Shown here in pieces: positions 1 through 9,359 of a stretch of DNA of 64,000 nt. Positions within the stretch are counted from its first letter, which is position 1; every line of letters starts with the position of its first letter. This DNA comes from Gnomoniopsis sp. IMI 355080. Taxonomy: Eukaryota > Ascomycota > Sordariomycetes > Diaporthales > Gnomoniaceae. The position numbers and the translations under genes were made by a program. The stretch is taken from contig JAPEVC010000088.1 in assembly GCA_027946555.1 (NCBI GenBank), forward strand, positions 1 to 64,000, written 5' to 3'. The notes beneath the pieces are model-generated. The model was not told the origin of the DNA. It saw nothing but the letters and a program-made list of their open reading frames with translations, and did not search any database.

Positions 1-92
1 GGGCAAGGGAAAAAAAATTGGCCGACCACCTCCACTTGAAAGCCCGGCACCAGATGAACACGCATCCGATTTGTGAGCCTTTGAATTTTCCT

Positions 93-367
93 AGCAAACG
101 TGAGCATCGAACTCACAGCCGCTAGGAGGCTACTCGTCAACAGATTAAAGCTGGCGCTCTAATCGTTAGACTTATGGCTCGCAAATGTGAGAATTGAACT
201 CACGCCGCCGGGGGCGCTTGTCAACGGATTAAAGCTGGCGCTCTAATCGTTAGACGTGTGAAAATATCGAGCAAATGTGAGAATTGAACTCACGACCTCC
301 ATCAAGGAGGCTGCTTGTCAACGATTCACACTCTGACAGTTAAAGCTGACGCTCTAACCGTTAGACT
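93..367 (-). repeat. Three tandem tRNA-like cores (class II-like)
   Basis: Read on the minus strand, three consecutive units (about 93-172, 182-257, 271-367) each have a D-arm-like segment with TCTAACG(A/G)TTAGAGC resembling a Pol III A box, a stem-loop at the anticodon position, an extra-arm hairpin and a perfect 5-bp T-arm (GTGAG/CTCAC) enclosing a TTCRAT-type loop resembling a B box. T-arms lie at 100-116, 187-203 and 277-293. The extra arm of the third unit is a perfect CCTCC/GGAGG hairpin, as in leucine or serine tRNAs. That unit also has about 14 additional bases in the anticodon loop, like an intron. I find no matching acceptor stem for any unit, so they are probably tRNA-derived repeats or pseudogenes rather than functional tRNAs. 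Other 5' sequence to base 673 shows only a 13-C run at 435-447. Confidence 0.6.
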
Positions 368-673
368 AGAATGTAATGTTAAAAGCAAGGTGCAATTAAA
401 TGCTTATAAGGCACTGAGCAGTCCGGGGCTTGTTCCCCCCCCCCCCCAAGCCCTTCCTCCCTTCTCCTCCCAACCGAATTTTGGTCCCACTTGGCAGACG
501 TGAACCTCGACGCCCCAAAACGAGTCTGGCGGCGATTCCACCCCTCTCACCATCTTTGCAACTGTTGGGCTGCCAACCAGAAGCAAACAACCGAGCTCGG
601 GAGAGCTTGTCTACCTTCTTCTCTTGCCTCGTTCCATGAATGGCCTACTTTCTCATCCACCAAAAACACCGTC

Positions 674-2074
674 ATGACAATGGACCGTAGGAAGACAAAC
701 AAGACTTTCATGGACATGATGCCTTACGAGGGCCTGTATTACCAGTACTATGTGAGTCTGCCTTCAGATTGGGCGTACAGAGCATGCTTTTAACATTATG
801 GAATCCTCGCAGGTCAATAAAGACAACCCCAGTTTCGCCAAGCGCCGCATCCTTTGCAGCAGTGAGGCCAGTGCTATTCTGCGCGCCTTGTACAGAAAGC
901 ACTCCTCTGACGAGCCGGGTATAAGAGGAAATTCGACGTGGAGACTGCGGCTTTCATCACCAGCGGCACCAACCTCATCAAAGCCTCATGTAAGGAGGGT
1001 CGAGAGATTCCCGAGGGCGCAGACTTCTGGGGTCAGGCGAAGAAGCACACCTTCCTTGAGAGTGTCAAGGACATAACCGCATATCACTTTGCCTTGAAGC
1101 TAATGGAAGCCCGCAAACGTGGCCTGGAGAGGTACGCCCAGCGCGCTCTGGAGAAGGGGTTGCCCGAGTCGAACAAGTTCGATGCTCTCACCGCCAAGGC
1201 ACTCGACGGCTTCATGGCGGCTGTCGAGGTGGCCAGTGTCATGTCTCCCTTCCAAGCCTCGGAACTCAGCGCTTTCATGAATGGCAACCTGGCCCAAGAT
1301 CTGGTGCCCAGCGAGGATGACGCCGATGATGAGGCCGAGTACGATGCCAAAGTCGAGGTCGCCGACAACTTGTCGGTCCAGCCCTTGGCCCAAGACAGCA
1401 CTCAGGGCGTCAAGCTGCCAACGTCGGGAAATTGGTGGGACGTTGCCACTGGCAACATGAACGGCGGCGTGGACAGCTTCATGGCCGGCATGGAGGACGA
1501 AGCGGAGTACGATAATGATGATCAGTGGGAAATTGACGATGAAATTGACATGAGCGAGGATGAGTTTGGTATGAAGGGTAACCGGGTCCTCGAGAACATC
1601 GAGGCGGAAGATGCTCTGCGCATGTATTGCAGGGACAACAACACCGTGGTTGCCATGGAGGACTTTGTCGACACGCCCATCGCCAAGCAGATCATGGCCG
1701 AGCGCGCACCCTGGCTTACGGGTCTGCTGAATGCCACCGTGATTGCAAAGGATGGCTACGAACACGACCTGGAGAAGCACCTCCTCAGGCGGGCTAATCT
1801 TACCCCCGAGCAGATGCAGCAGAGGGAGGACAACCGTTCGGAAACTTGGGAGAGATTCCGGGCCTTCTGCAAGGAGAAGGACGCCGAGGAAGCCATGACC
1901 GACCAGGCTGCTCGCCTGTCATTGTCGGCACACGCCGGCCAGGAAGCGCAGGAGGATGAGGAGGACGAGGAGGACGAGGACGAGAATGAAGATGAGGAGA
2001 ACGACGATGACGAGAATGACGAGGAGGTGGATGATGATAATCAGGATCTTGAAGATGTTGAGATGGACAGCTAG
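674..2074 (+). CDS. Hypothetical protein with very acidic C-terminal tail; apparent one-base frameshift
   Basis: Exon 1 (674-751, 26 codons, rich in Tyr at its end) is followed by a GTGAGT...CGCAG intron at 752-812. Exon 2 opens in one frame from 813 to about 919, then the long frame to 2074 takes over one base out of phase. The protein continues sensibly across the break (...SDEPG then YKRKFDVETAAF...), so one G seems to be missing in the GGG at 917-919. No fungal-sized intron can explain the change of frame. The predicted protein is about 445 residues. The central part is unrecognised; the last 60 residues are almost entirely Asp, Glu and Asn, typical of nuclear or chromatin-associated acidic proteins, though this is only a compositional clue. 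Either an assembly error or a recent pseudogene; function unknown. Confidence 0.6.
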
Positions 2075-3180
2075 AGCATGGGTGTGGACGAGGTGTAAAA
2101 ACCTCCGTTCGCCAGCTCTTCCCTCTTGCACCTCAGGTGTGCCTTCACACAACTGATCTGGAACACACCGTCAAGCACAATATCGCTTGCTCATGGGTTG
2201 GAATATCCGATCCACTGCGTTTTGATAGAGTGTTGGCACCGTGGTTGCGAGAGATTGACCACAAGTCGTGTTTCGGCGTCTCGGTGGCCTTGCCATCATG
2301 TACGTGCTGGCACACTTGTGCAAGCTGTCTATATGTCCGGGGACGCAAATGCACGTATGAAGACCATGTAATTCTGGCAGACGATTGCAGGATCATGGAT
2401 CACGCGGAGGGCCTTGATGCGAAAATTGTCGAGTTACGATACGCGTAGGAGGACAGACAAGATCATGAGGATACGCGGGAAAATTTGATAGACGACAATT
2501 GAACATGACCATGATGACTAAGACTGGGAGGCCCGTGCGTATACTCTGTAAGCGCTGGGGGCCGGTGCCGATGATTGAGAATGTAATTAGCTAAGCACCT
2601 CAACTTCCTCAGATGATAACGGCGACTTTCGCGTATGCGAACCTTGGAAGATGGACTATCCCTTGTACTCGGCAAATTTGACAGTATTCGTTCCTCACCT
2701 GCATTTTCTACTACACAAAGATTCCCGAATTATGCAGGACCCTAGCACGTAATTCCTGCAGTTGGCCTGACTGTATGTCCGGCCTTTTATGTCTAGACAC
2801 TCAAGCACTTTTGTAGTCCAAGGCTCATTGGAGGGCGATACAGCGTTCCAATCAATTATAGACCAACGAATTCCTCTACCACAAGAAAGAACACGCCCTA
2901 CCTGATGAGCTTCCTTATTGAGAATTATTTAGTAAGTGTGTACATTATGATGTGTCAATTGATCAAACCTCGCTCAATCCGCGGTTCTAGCGAAACGCCA
3001 ACTGCCACTTTTCCTTGAAAGAATGCGACCCTGAATATTTTAGGTCAGCTTTGAGAAGCCGTATTGCTTTTTATGCTGATGTCTTCTCGAGACTAAACAA
3101 AACACGCACCCACGACTTTACTTAGATCATTTTCCGGTCACAATTCGTCCCAGTGCGACAGTGTCACATCCGTGACCACA
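2075..3180. other. Intergenic, no gene seen
   Basis: About 1.1 kb between two plus-strand genes. It becomes AT-rich from about 2690. Short open frames lack coding character. It should hold the 3' UTR of the acidic protein gene and the promoter of the 2EXR-like gene. Confidence 0.6.
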
Positions 3181-4050
3181 ATGGCTTCTCCTGCTTTAGC
3201 GCCCTCCACACCGACGCTTCTTGGTATTCCCCTAGAACTGCGCATGAGGATCTACGAACAAATCTACGCAGACCTCATCGCCGAGCTCTCGGATAATCTC
3301 TTTGGCGTCTTCAGCTTCTACGACCATCTGTATGACTACACGTCCGCCTATCTCGACAGCCATGTAGGCAAGACTGGTCTAACCACCCCGCTTCTGTACG
3401 TCTGCAAGCAAATGTACCAAGAGGCTCTCTCTGTGCTTTGCGAGCAGGCCGAATTCGTCGTGAATATTATGGGCCATGACGACAGCCAGGACGGCGAGCG
3501 TGCCGGCATCCGCTTCTCCGATGGGAGCAGGCATCTTGATTTCGTCCGCAATCTCAAGATCAACCTGCAACCCATGTTGGCCTCCACGCTCACGACCGAC
3601 CCCAGGCAGACTCGCTTTGTTGCGCGCATTGCGAAATTCCTCGATCTGATCCAGCATGGTGCCAATTTGGTGTCGCTGCAGATTCACATCTCCAGCAGCA
3701 TCGGGGTTGCTTCCCTGGAAGGGGTTTTGTCGGCTGTAGAGACGGTGCGTACCAAGGGAAACTCGATCAAGGTCTACGTGGGCGACGTCTCAGAGGATGT
3801 ATTGACTGATGAGCGCTTGACTCTTCTTCTTGATGCAATTAATGGGTAAGACTCCCTTTCCCTCCTCCTCCTCCCCCCCTCTTTCGACCCTCACTTTTGT
3901 CTCTGTTATCTTTGGAAATCTCTCTCCTGCTGATAGCCCTTCAGAGACAACATGGGGCGCGGTCATTCCCCTCTGGAGCCCAGCTACTACCTGGGCGAGG
4001 ACGAATATGAACCAGATGGGTGGGAAACCGAAAGTGATGCAGACAGTTGA
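3181..4050 (+). CDS. 2EXR/F-box-like domain protein
   Basis: Two exons (3181-3845 and 3945-4050) with a GTAAGA...TTCAG intron of 99 bp give a protein of 256 residues. The in-frame ATG at 3181 is used; the frame extends upstream only through a GTG. The N-terminus carries the short motif LLGIPLELRMRIYEQIY, typical of the fungal 2EXR/F-box-like module that opens many Pezizomycotina proteins of unknown role. This is followed by LLYVCKQMYQEA, the usual second conserved stretch of these proteins. Exon 2 encodes a short acidic tail. Such proteins are assumed by analogy with F-box proteins to mediate interactions, but no substrate is known. The gene is convergent with the following minus-strand gene, leaving 331 bp between the two stops. 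Family assignment fairly sure, function unknown. Confidence 0.8.
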
Positions 4051-4381
4051 AATTGTGACGGATGAGCTCAGATGATGCCTGACAACCATACCGTGTTATC
4101 GTCCCAAAACCGTTACTCGTATGTATGTGGAAACCTGGCTCGTTATAATCGACATCCCTGATAGACGAATGATTGCACCATGCCAAATTGGCTTGTCAAA
4201 CAGAAGCTGATGGGCGGAGAGTTTTCGTGGCATTCGATCAACTTCACAATTGAATACGCTTGGATGCGCGTGATGTATGCGATTGATTTCTTTGTTGATC
4301 AAGCTTTCTCGAGGAAAGTTCTATATTCGCTCCACCTCACTCGCATCGTCATGACATGCTTTGCGCTCAGATGCATCGTCC
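4051..4381. other. Convergent intergenic region
   Basis: Short region between two convergent stop codons, expected to carry both 3' UTRs. No coding signal was seen. Confidence 0.6.
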
Positions 4382-6046
4382 CTATATACCTTCAACATCT
4401 CCCATGGCCTTTTCAATGAGCTTTTGGAAGTGACCCATCGACGTTCGTAAATCTGATTTGTTGAATGCATCTTTGACGTCTTCAACAGAGAAAGATTTCC
4501 CCATGCTATCCAGAGATGGTTTTGGTATCTCGGACCCTCTTCTCGCGTGAATAAAGTCCACGGCATTGATATTCTGCAAGTCAAGCCTAGCAGCCTTCTC
4601 TACATCGCCCGTCACCGTCGTGAGATCCACACTGACATCATCAGCCTTAACGCTACCCAAAACCTGAGCACAGCGTTGAAAAGCCTCCACAAAGACTTCG
4701 TCAGCCTGGTGTGTCTCATGGCCCTGTTGCCGCCCACTCTCCATGGACTGACCGCTGGCGCCCATGTTTTGAACTCGCTTTCGCCAGTGATGCACCAGCA
4801 GACGCAGCGCGCCCAATTCACCCAGGAGCCTGACGCTCAGCTCGAAAATTTCGGGCCTCAGTGCATGGTCTTGTGCAACTAGACCAAACAAACAAGGCGT
4901 CGGTGCCACATCATCCGGACCTCTGCCTGTGATCAAGGTAAAAATTTGTTGCCGGCTGCCCCTTGCTGTGCACTCCCCACGCTGTAACGCGACCAGCAGA
5001 GCGCTTCCGACGTGAGAGCGTGTAAGAGCGATGTTGTCATCTCGGCTCGTGATGAAGCCTGTGAAGAGGCAGATGTGGAGGTACTGTAGAATACAAGATA
5101 GAAGGCCGAGTTCGGATGCCAGTTGTAGGCCAAAGAGTGTCATAGATCGGTTGAGCTCTTTGTTGGCAGAAAGACGGTTGATCGTCAGGTTGTTGACAAA
5201 TTTAAGGATGTCTGCTGAAGTTGATCCTTCCTCGCGGGACCGCAAGAACTTGAGTAAACGAGCGTGAACATGGTCGATAGAGGCTGCGCTAAATTCGATT
5301 CCAGATTCCGGCCTAGCGATGCGCGAGCAAAGTCTTTTTAGCTGGGTAAGATCTTTGCAATTTGCGATGCCAATGTCCAGGCCTCGCTCATCGTTGGCGC
5401 TGGACGGGTCACGCTTTGATGGATCCTTCAACGCTTCGAGAGCTAGCTGCTTACGATGCAACATAAAAGGAATAATTTTGATGGCGTCCCTTCCAATAGC
5501 TCTTGGTATGCCATTCTGGTCGAGGTCATCCTGTAATTTGGAAGCAGGCCGAATTTTTGTGTCGAGTCTTTGAGCCGGGCGCTCGTCATTAGAATCCAAA
5601 TTACTCGACTGGTCCATGAGAGCGACGGCCATGATATCGAGGTCTGATAGCCGTTCTCCAGAAAAAGGAGCTAGGGTGGCTGAGTTTAATTTCCTCAGGT
5701 CCCTTCTCATGGGGTGATACATGAGGTTAGCATCTTCTCTGACCTCATCGACGACCGGGTCATAGCCCCATTGGGATTCCTGGAGAGGAGCATCTCTGAA
5801 CGCATCGTAGGGCCGGACATGACGGCTGCCCTCGGCGTCGAGATCCAAGACCAAGTCGGGAAGCTCAAAGGCAGGGAACCTATTTTTGAGTGGCTTTGAT
5901 CCCTGACGAATGAGCAAGCCTTTTGGGTGTTTGGAGAGGGGTTTTCGAGTCCTGATATGCCGGCGCTGCTCCTCCTGCCGTTGAGAATGCTGTGGCGGCT
6001 GAGTGAGTCCGCGTGAGAGGCCAGTAGGCCTTGCGAGCCGTCGCAT
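4382..6046 (-). CDS. Hypothetical protein, possible mitochondrial presequence
   Basis: A single uninterrupted frame of 554 codons starts at the ATG at 6046. The first 60 residues are strongly basic (MRRLARPTGLSRG..., with many Arg/Lys and few acidic residues), which fits a mitochondrial matrix presequence. The remainder is mixed polar with predicted helices and one hydrophobic patch around residues 315-335. No catalytic motif is recognisable. Length and style resemble fungal mitochondrial RNA or translation factors with helical repeats, but this is a guess. The start lies 489 bp from the divergently transcribed SYF2. The gene is probably real, given its length, its ATG and its position. Function not assigned. 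Confidence 0.75.
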   Translation of the reverse strand: MRRLARPTGLSRGLTQPPQHSQRQEEQRRHIRTRKPLSKHPKGLLIRQGSKPLKNRFPAFELPDLVLDLDAEGSRHVRPYDAFRDAPLQESQWGYDPVVDEVREDANLMYHPMRRDLRKLNSATLAPFSGERLSDLDIMAVALMDQSSNLDSNDERPAQRLDTKIRPASKLQDDLDQNGIPRAIGRDAIKIIPFMLHRKQLALEALKDPSKRDPSSANDERGLDIGIANCKDLTQLKRLCSRIARPESGIEFSAASIDHVHARLLKFLRSREEGSTSADILKFVNNLTINRLSANKELNRSMTLFGLQLASELGLLSCILQYLHICLFTGFITSRDDNIALTRSHVGSALLVALQRGECTARGSRQQIFTLITGRGPDDVAPTPCLFGLVAQDHALRPEIFELSVRLLGELGALRLLVHHWRKRVQNMGASGQSMESGRQQGHETHQADEVFVEAFQRCAQVLGSVKADDVSVDLTTVTGDVEKAARLDLQNINAVDFIHARRGSEIPKPSLDSMGKSFSVEDVKDAFNKSDLRTSMGHFQKLIEKAMGDVEGI

Positions 6047-6535
6047 GTCTTGTCGTCCTGAGTGGATCTAGCAGCGCGACTCATGAGCAGTGGTCCGTGC
6101 TAAGCTTTGGTGTGAGGGAAGGTAAGTCAATCCAGATGACATTTTGGACTGACAAGCGGTATCGAACTATGCGGATAGCTTACGGCGAGATATGCACGTC
6201 TGGGAAGCAAGAAGGCATTGTGTGAGCTGCAAGACGCAAATCCTTGAACGTGCAGTCGGGTGGCATGTCGACGAGGTTGTAGTTTTGGAGATCAGGTTGA
6301 CAGGGATGTCAGCCACAATTGACCACAATTAAAGGTGTGGCGGTGCACTGTTCACTCTATTCCGTACTTATCAGCCTCATCTTCCCCAGACCGTTACCTC
6401 ATGCTTTTATGACCACCTGCAAACTTACATACTCTCTTTCAACAACACCACCAACTTAACCGCGACTCCATAACGCAGCAACATTTAACGGTCAAACCCT
6501 TTACTCCCGACACTCAGGCTATCCATCACCCGATC
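6047..6535. promoter_or_regulatory. Bidirectional promoter region
   Basis: 489 bp between the divergent start codons of the possible mitochondrial protein and SYF2. The SYF2-proximal side (about 6400-6535) is pyrimidine- and CA-rich, as in many fungal 5' UTRs. I see no specific operator. Confidence 0.5.
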
Positions 6536-7665
6536 ATGCCTCCCGCGAAGAAAAGAAAGACGACCGCCAAGGCCAGGGGCGCAAAGAAGGACCATGTTGT
6601 GACCGCGACAGCCTCATCACCACCACCCGCAGAAGCCCAGCCAGAGCCCACAGAGGAACCCAACCCGGTGCCCGAAGCATCAGATGAGCAGACAGCCGTC
6701 TCAAAAGACCCGTCTACAACCACAGAAGCTCCCGAACCACCCCCAGCAACAGAGCCAGAACCAGCAACCGCACCTTCGTCCGCCTCCCAAGATCCTCCAG
6801 CAGAGAAACAAGTAGAGCCATCCGCACCCTCCGCACCCACCACAACCATCAACGACCGCCTCGCAAAATTCCGCGCCCTCCAATCCCGCGCCAAAACCTC
6901 CTCCACCGCCAACCTCACCGCCGCACAGACGGAAGCACACCGTCTGGCCAACGACCCCAGCCAATTAGCCACCATCCAGCGCAAATCTGCTGTCGCGAAC
7001 CAGAAGCTCCTGAAAGCCGATATCGAAGACAGCGGCGGCGACTTTGAGCGCAAGCGCGCGTGGGACTGGACGGTCGACGAGTCGGAGAAGTGGGACGAGC
7101 GCATCGCGGAGCGCGCGGCGCACCGCGACAACAACGCCTTCCAGGACTACCGCGTCGAGGCCAACAAGGTGTACGAGCGCCAGGTGCGGAACCTGGGCGA
7201 GCCGGATCTGGAGCGCTACATTGCGCAAAAGAAGAAGGCGATCGAGGAGGCCGCTGCACGGGGCACGCTGGAGATTGTCGAGACGGAGGATGGCGAGATG
7301 GTGGCGGTGGATCGCGACGGGACTTTCTACGGCGGCGGCGGCGGCCGGGATTTGATTTCGAGTTTTGCGGATAATAAGCCCGATAAGAAGGCGTTGGACA
7401 GGCTGGTGGGCGAGATGAAGAAGGCCGAGGAGGTGGCGGCGAAGAAGCGGCGGGAGAGGTTGGCGAGAAATGGGGATGATGGGGACGTCACGTATATCAA
7501 CGACAAGAACAGTAAGTTCGATCTTGTTCTCATGCTGTGGAAGAGAATGGAATATTGTGCTAATCCTTCTTTCTTGCAGAACAATTCAACCAGAAGCTGT
7601 CGCGCTTCTACAACAAGTATACTGCCGAGATCAGGGACAGTTTCGAGCGTGGTACGATGATCTAA
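6536..7665 (+). CDS. SYF2: Pre-mRNA-splicing factor Syf2
   Basis: Two exons (6536-7511, 7580-7665) separated by a 68-bp GTAAGT...TGCAG intron encode about 353 residues. The N-terminal 100 residues are low complexity (MPPAKKRK nuclear-type basic start, then Pro/Glu/Ala-rich). The conserved Syf2 region follows: NDRLAKFRALQSRA, a W-rich segment around DWTVDESEKWDER, and the hallmark C-terminus DVTYINDKNKQFNQKLSRFY ending near RDSFERGT, which is completed only by exon 2. Syf2 is a component of the NineTeen complex-associated spliceosome and works with Syf1, Clf1 and Isy1 during catalytic activation. Exon 2 is tiny and essential for the conserved end. A second gene of the same machinery, CWC15, lies 53 kb downstream. 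Identification is secure. Confidence 0.95.
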
Positions 7666-8291
7666 AAGGCCGGGCGGGTTTTTGGGTGTGTATCAATATG
7701 CACCATTAAATCAAAGCGTCAAACTTCTTGATTGGGACATGGCTCAGGCGCCACAGGAGAAAAAAATTAAATCCAAGATCGTCATTTCGGGACATTTGCT
7801 CCCTATCTTACAAGATGATGACGTTACTCTTAGTTCGCTGTTCGCCCATACATCACTGTCCACGAGACCGCGTTGCACGACCAAATGAAGTTGGCACCTC
7901 CGAAACTGCCTGCGCAACAGCTGCACAAGTCTCGCGATACTGGCAATGTCACTCAGTGTGGCCTGGAGCAAGCCAGAAAATCACGTTGTGAACAAGCGAC
8001 AAAAACTGCCGTCCAAGGCTTCTTGAAATATGTCGCATTGTCGCAAAGCTCGTTCCAAGGCGCCATGGTCGAGGATTATATTATGCCGCGAGGCAAGCTG
8101 CCATTAGGCGAAGCTCTAAAACATCTCTATAAGCAACGGAATAATTCTCACCCACCCGAAGCAGCCCAAACCTGAAAGATGAAATGGCCGTCTGTGTAAA
8201 CCCATCGCATTCCAGCCGAGCCCCAAGCCAACAAAAACCATATTAATTACGCAACGGTGCCGGTCAATAACAAAAGCCTCCTCCCAGGTCT
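7666..8291. other. Convergent intergenic region
   Basis: 626 bp between the SYF2 and IPK1 stop codons. Only short frames without family resemblance are present. Confidence 0.6.
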
Positions 8292-9359
8292 CTATACAGC
8301 CGGATAGTAGCGTCCCAACTCCGTACCAGCAAGTACCTCCCTTCGACTTCGATAGAAAGGTAATTGACAATCCGTGATGCTGATGGATAACTTGTCCGTG
8401 TTCCAATATACTCCACTGTCGTGGAATTCTTTCTCCATCTTGATCCAGTAGTCCTTCTTGACGGCAAAGTTCTTCATATCGGTATCCCCCAGCTTCGCAA
8501 TAACTTGATCCGGTGGCGCATTGGGCGTACTTGGTACTAATACAAAAAGACTGCAGTCCCGCAACGTCATGGCCAAAGAATAGGCCTCGTCGTTTGTGAT
8601 CTGGGAGGTGTGGTCATTGTCCCACTGTATTCTCCGCAGGCGCTGGAAGAGCTCGCAGGAGCGCAGCCAGGTAGTGAGGTTCCGCGCCTCGTGCTCCGTC
8701 ATGTTGTAACACCGTCGCAGGTCTGCTGCGATGTCCCTTGCCACGTTTTCATCATGGGGAAAATCGGCCGCCTTGACAAGGTTGAGCGGGCAAAAGATGG
8801 GGTTCTTGGTCTTGTTCTTCATGTTGCGCCAGACTTCTCGGGCACAATTCCGGCACTGTTCGGCGCCTCGTGGGGCGCGTGGCGACTGAATCAGCCACTT
8901 GGGCTTGATCTCGTGCATACTCGTCGCCAAGTGGGTGGCGGCCGACCGTGAGTGACTATTACCGCCACCGCGCATATCTTCGACGAGCATACCGACTCGC
9001 ACGTCTTCACTGACACCATGGCCGACAAAGTCGGGGCGGCGGGTGCCGGAGTCGTCAAGCTTGCGCAGCTGGTGGTTGAGCCGGCGGAAGAAGGCCGGGT
9101 CGCTAGGGAGCCTGACTAGGCGCTGCTGGACGAGCTCGGAGGGCTTGAAGAGAGGTGAAACCCTGTTTTGCCAGTAGTGTTGAATGTCGGCATAGGGGAG
9201 GGCTTTGTAGTTTTGTTTGGGGACTCGGAGGAGTTGGCCCCTCAGGTTGGGGTAGTTGTCCACATCAGCGAGGGTGAAGACGAGGTTTGCGCGGCCTTCA
9301 CCAACGAATTTGCAAGTGGCCGATGTTGGTATGATTTCCAGGGCGCTGGAGTTCGCCAT
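8292..9359 (-). CDS. IPK1: Inositol-pentakisphosphate 2-kinase
   Basis: Single-exon gene of 355 residues from the ATG at 9359; upstream the frame stays open to 9590 but contains no ATG. The N-terminal nucleotide-binding motif CKFVGEGRANLVFTL matches the GEGxANLV signature of Ipk1 kinases, and the mid-protein block EIKPKWLIQSPRAP followed by CRNCA matches the family's KPKW substrate/zinc region. The C-terminal part has DCSLFV and the SITDCQLPF block close to the end. The enzyme phosphorylates inositol pentakisphosphate at the 2-position to make phytate (InsP6), which supports mRNA export and other nuclear functions. It is divergent from MDM34 across a long intergenic region. Identification is good, although overall similarity appears lower than for the housekeeping genes here. 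Confidence 0.88.
   Translation of the reverse strand: MANSSALEIIPTSATCKFVGEGRANLVFTLADVDNYPNLRGQLLRVPKQNYKALPYADIQHYWQNRVSPLFKPSELVQQRLVRLPSDPAFFRRLNHQLRKLDDSGTRRPDFVGHGVSEDVRVGMLVEDMRGGGNSHSRSAATHLATSMHEIKPKWLIQSPRAPRGAEQCRNCAREVWRNMKNKTKNPIFCPLNLVKAADFPHDENVARDIAADLRRCYNMTEHEARNLTTWLRSCELFQRLRRIQWDNDHTSQITNDEAYSLAMTLRDCSLFVLVPSTPNAPPDQVIAKLGDTDMKNFAVKKDYWIKMEKEFHDSGVYWNTDKLSISITDCQLPFYRSRREVLAGTELGRYYPAV

Noticed and set aside
1100..1780. Long minus-strand frame opposite the acidic protein gene
   Set aside because: A shadow of the plus-strand coding sequence; the plus strand has intron, ATG and consistent protein composition.
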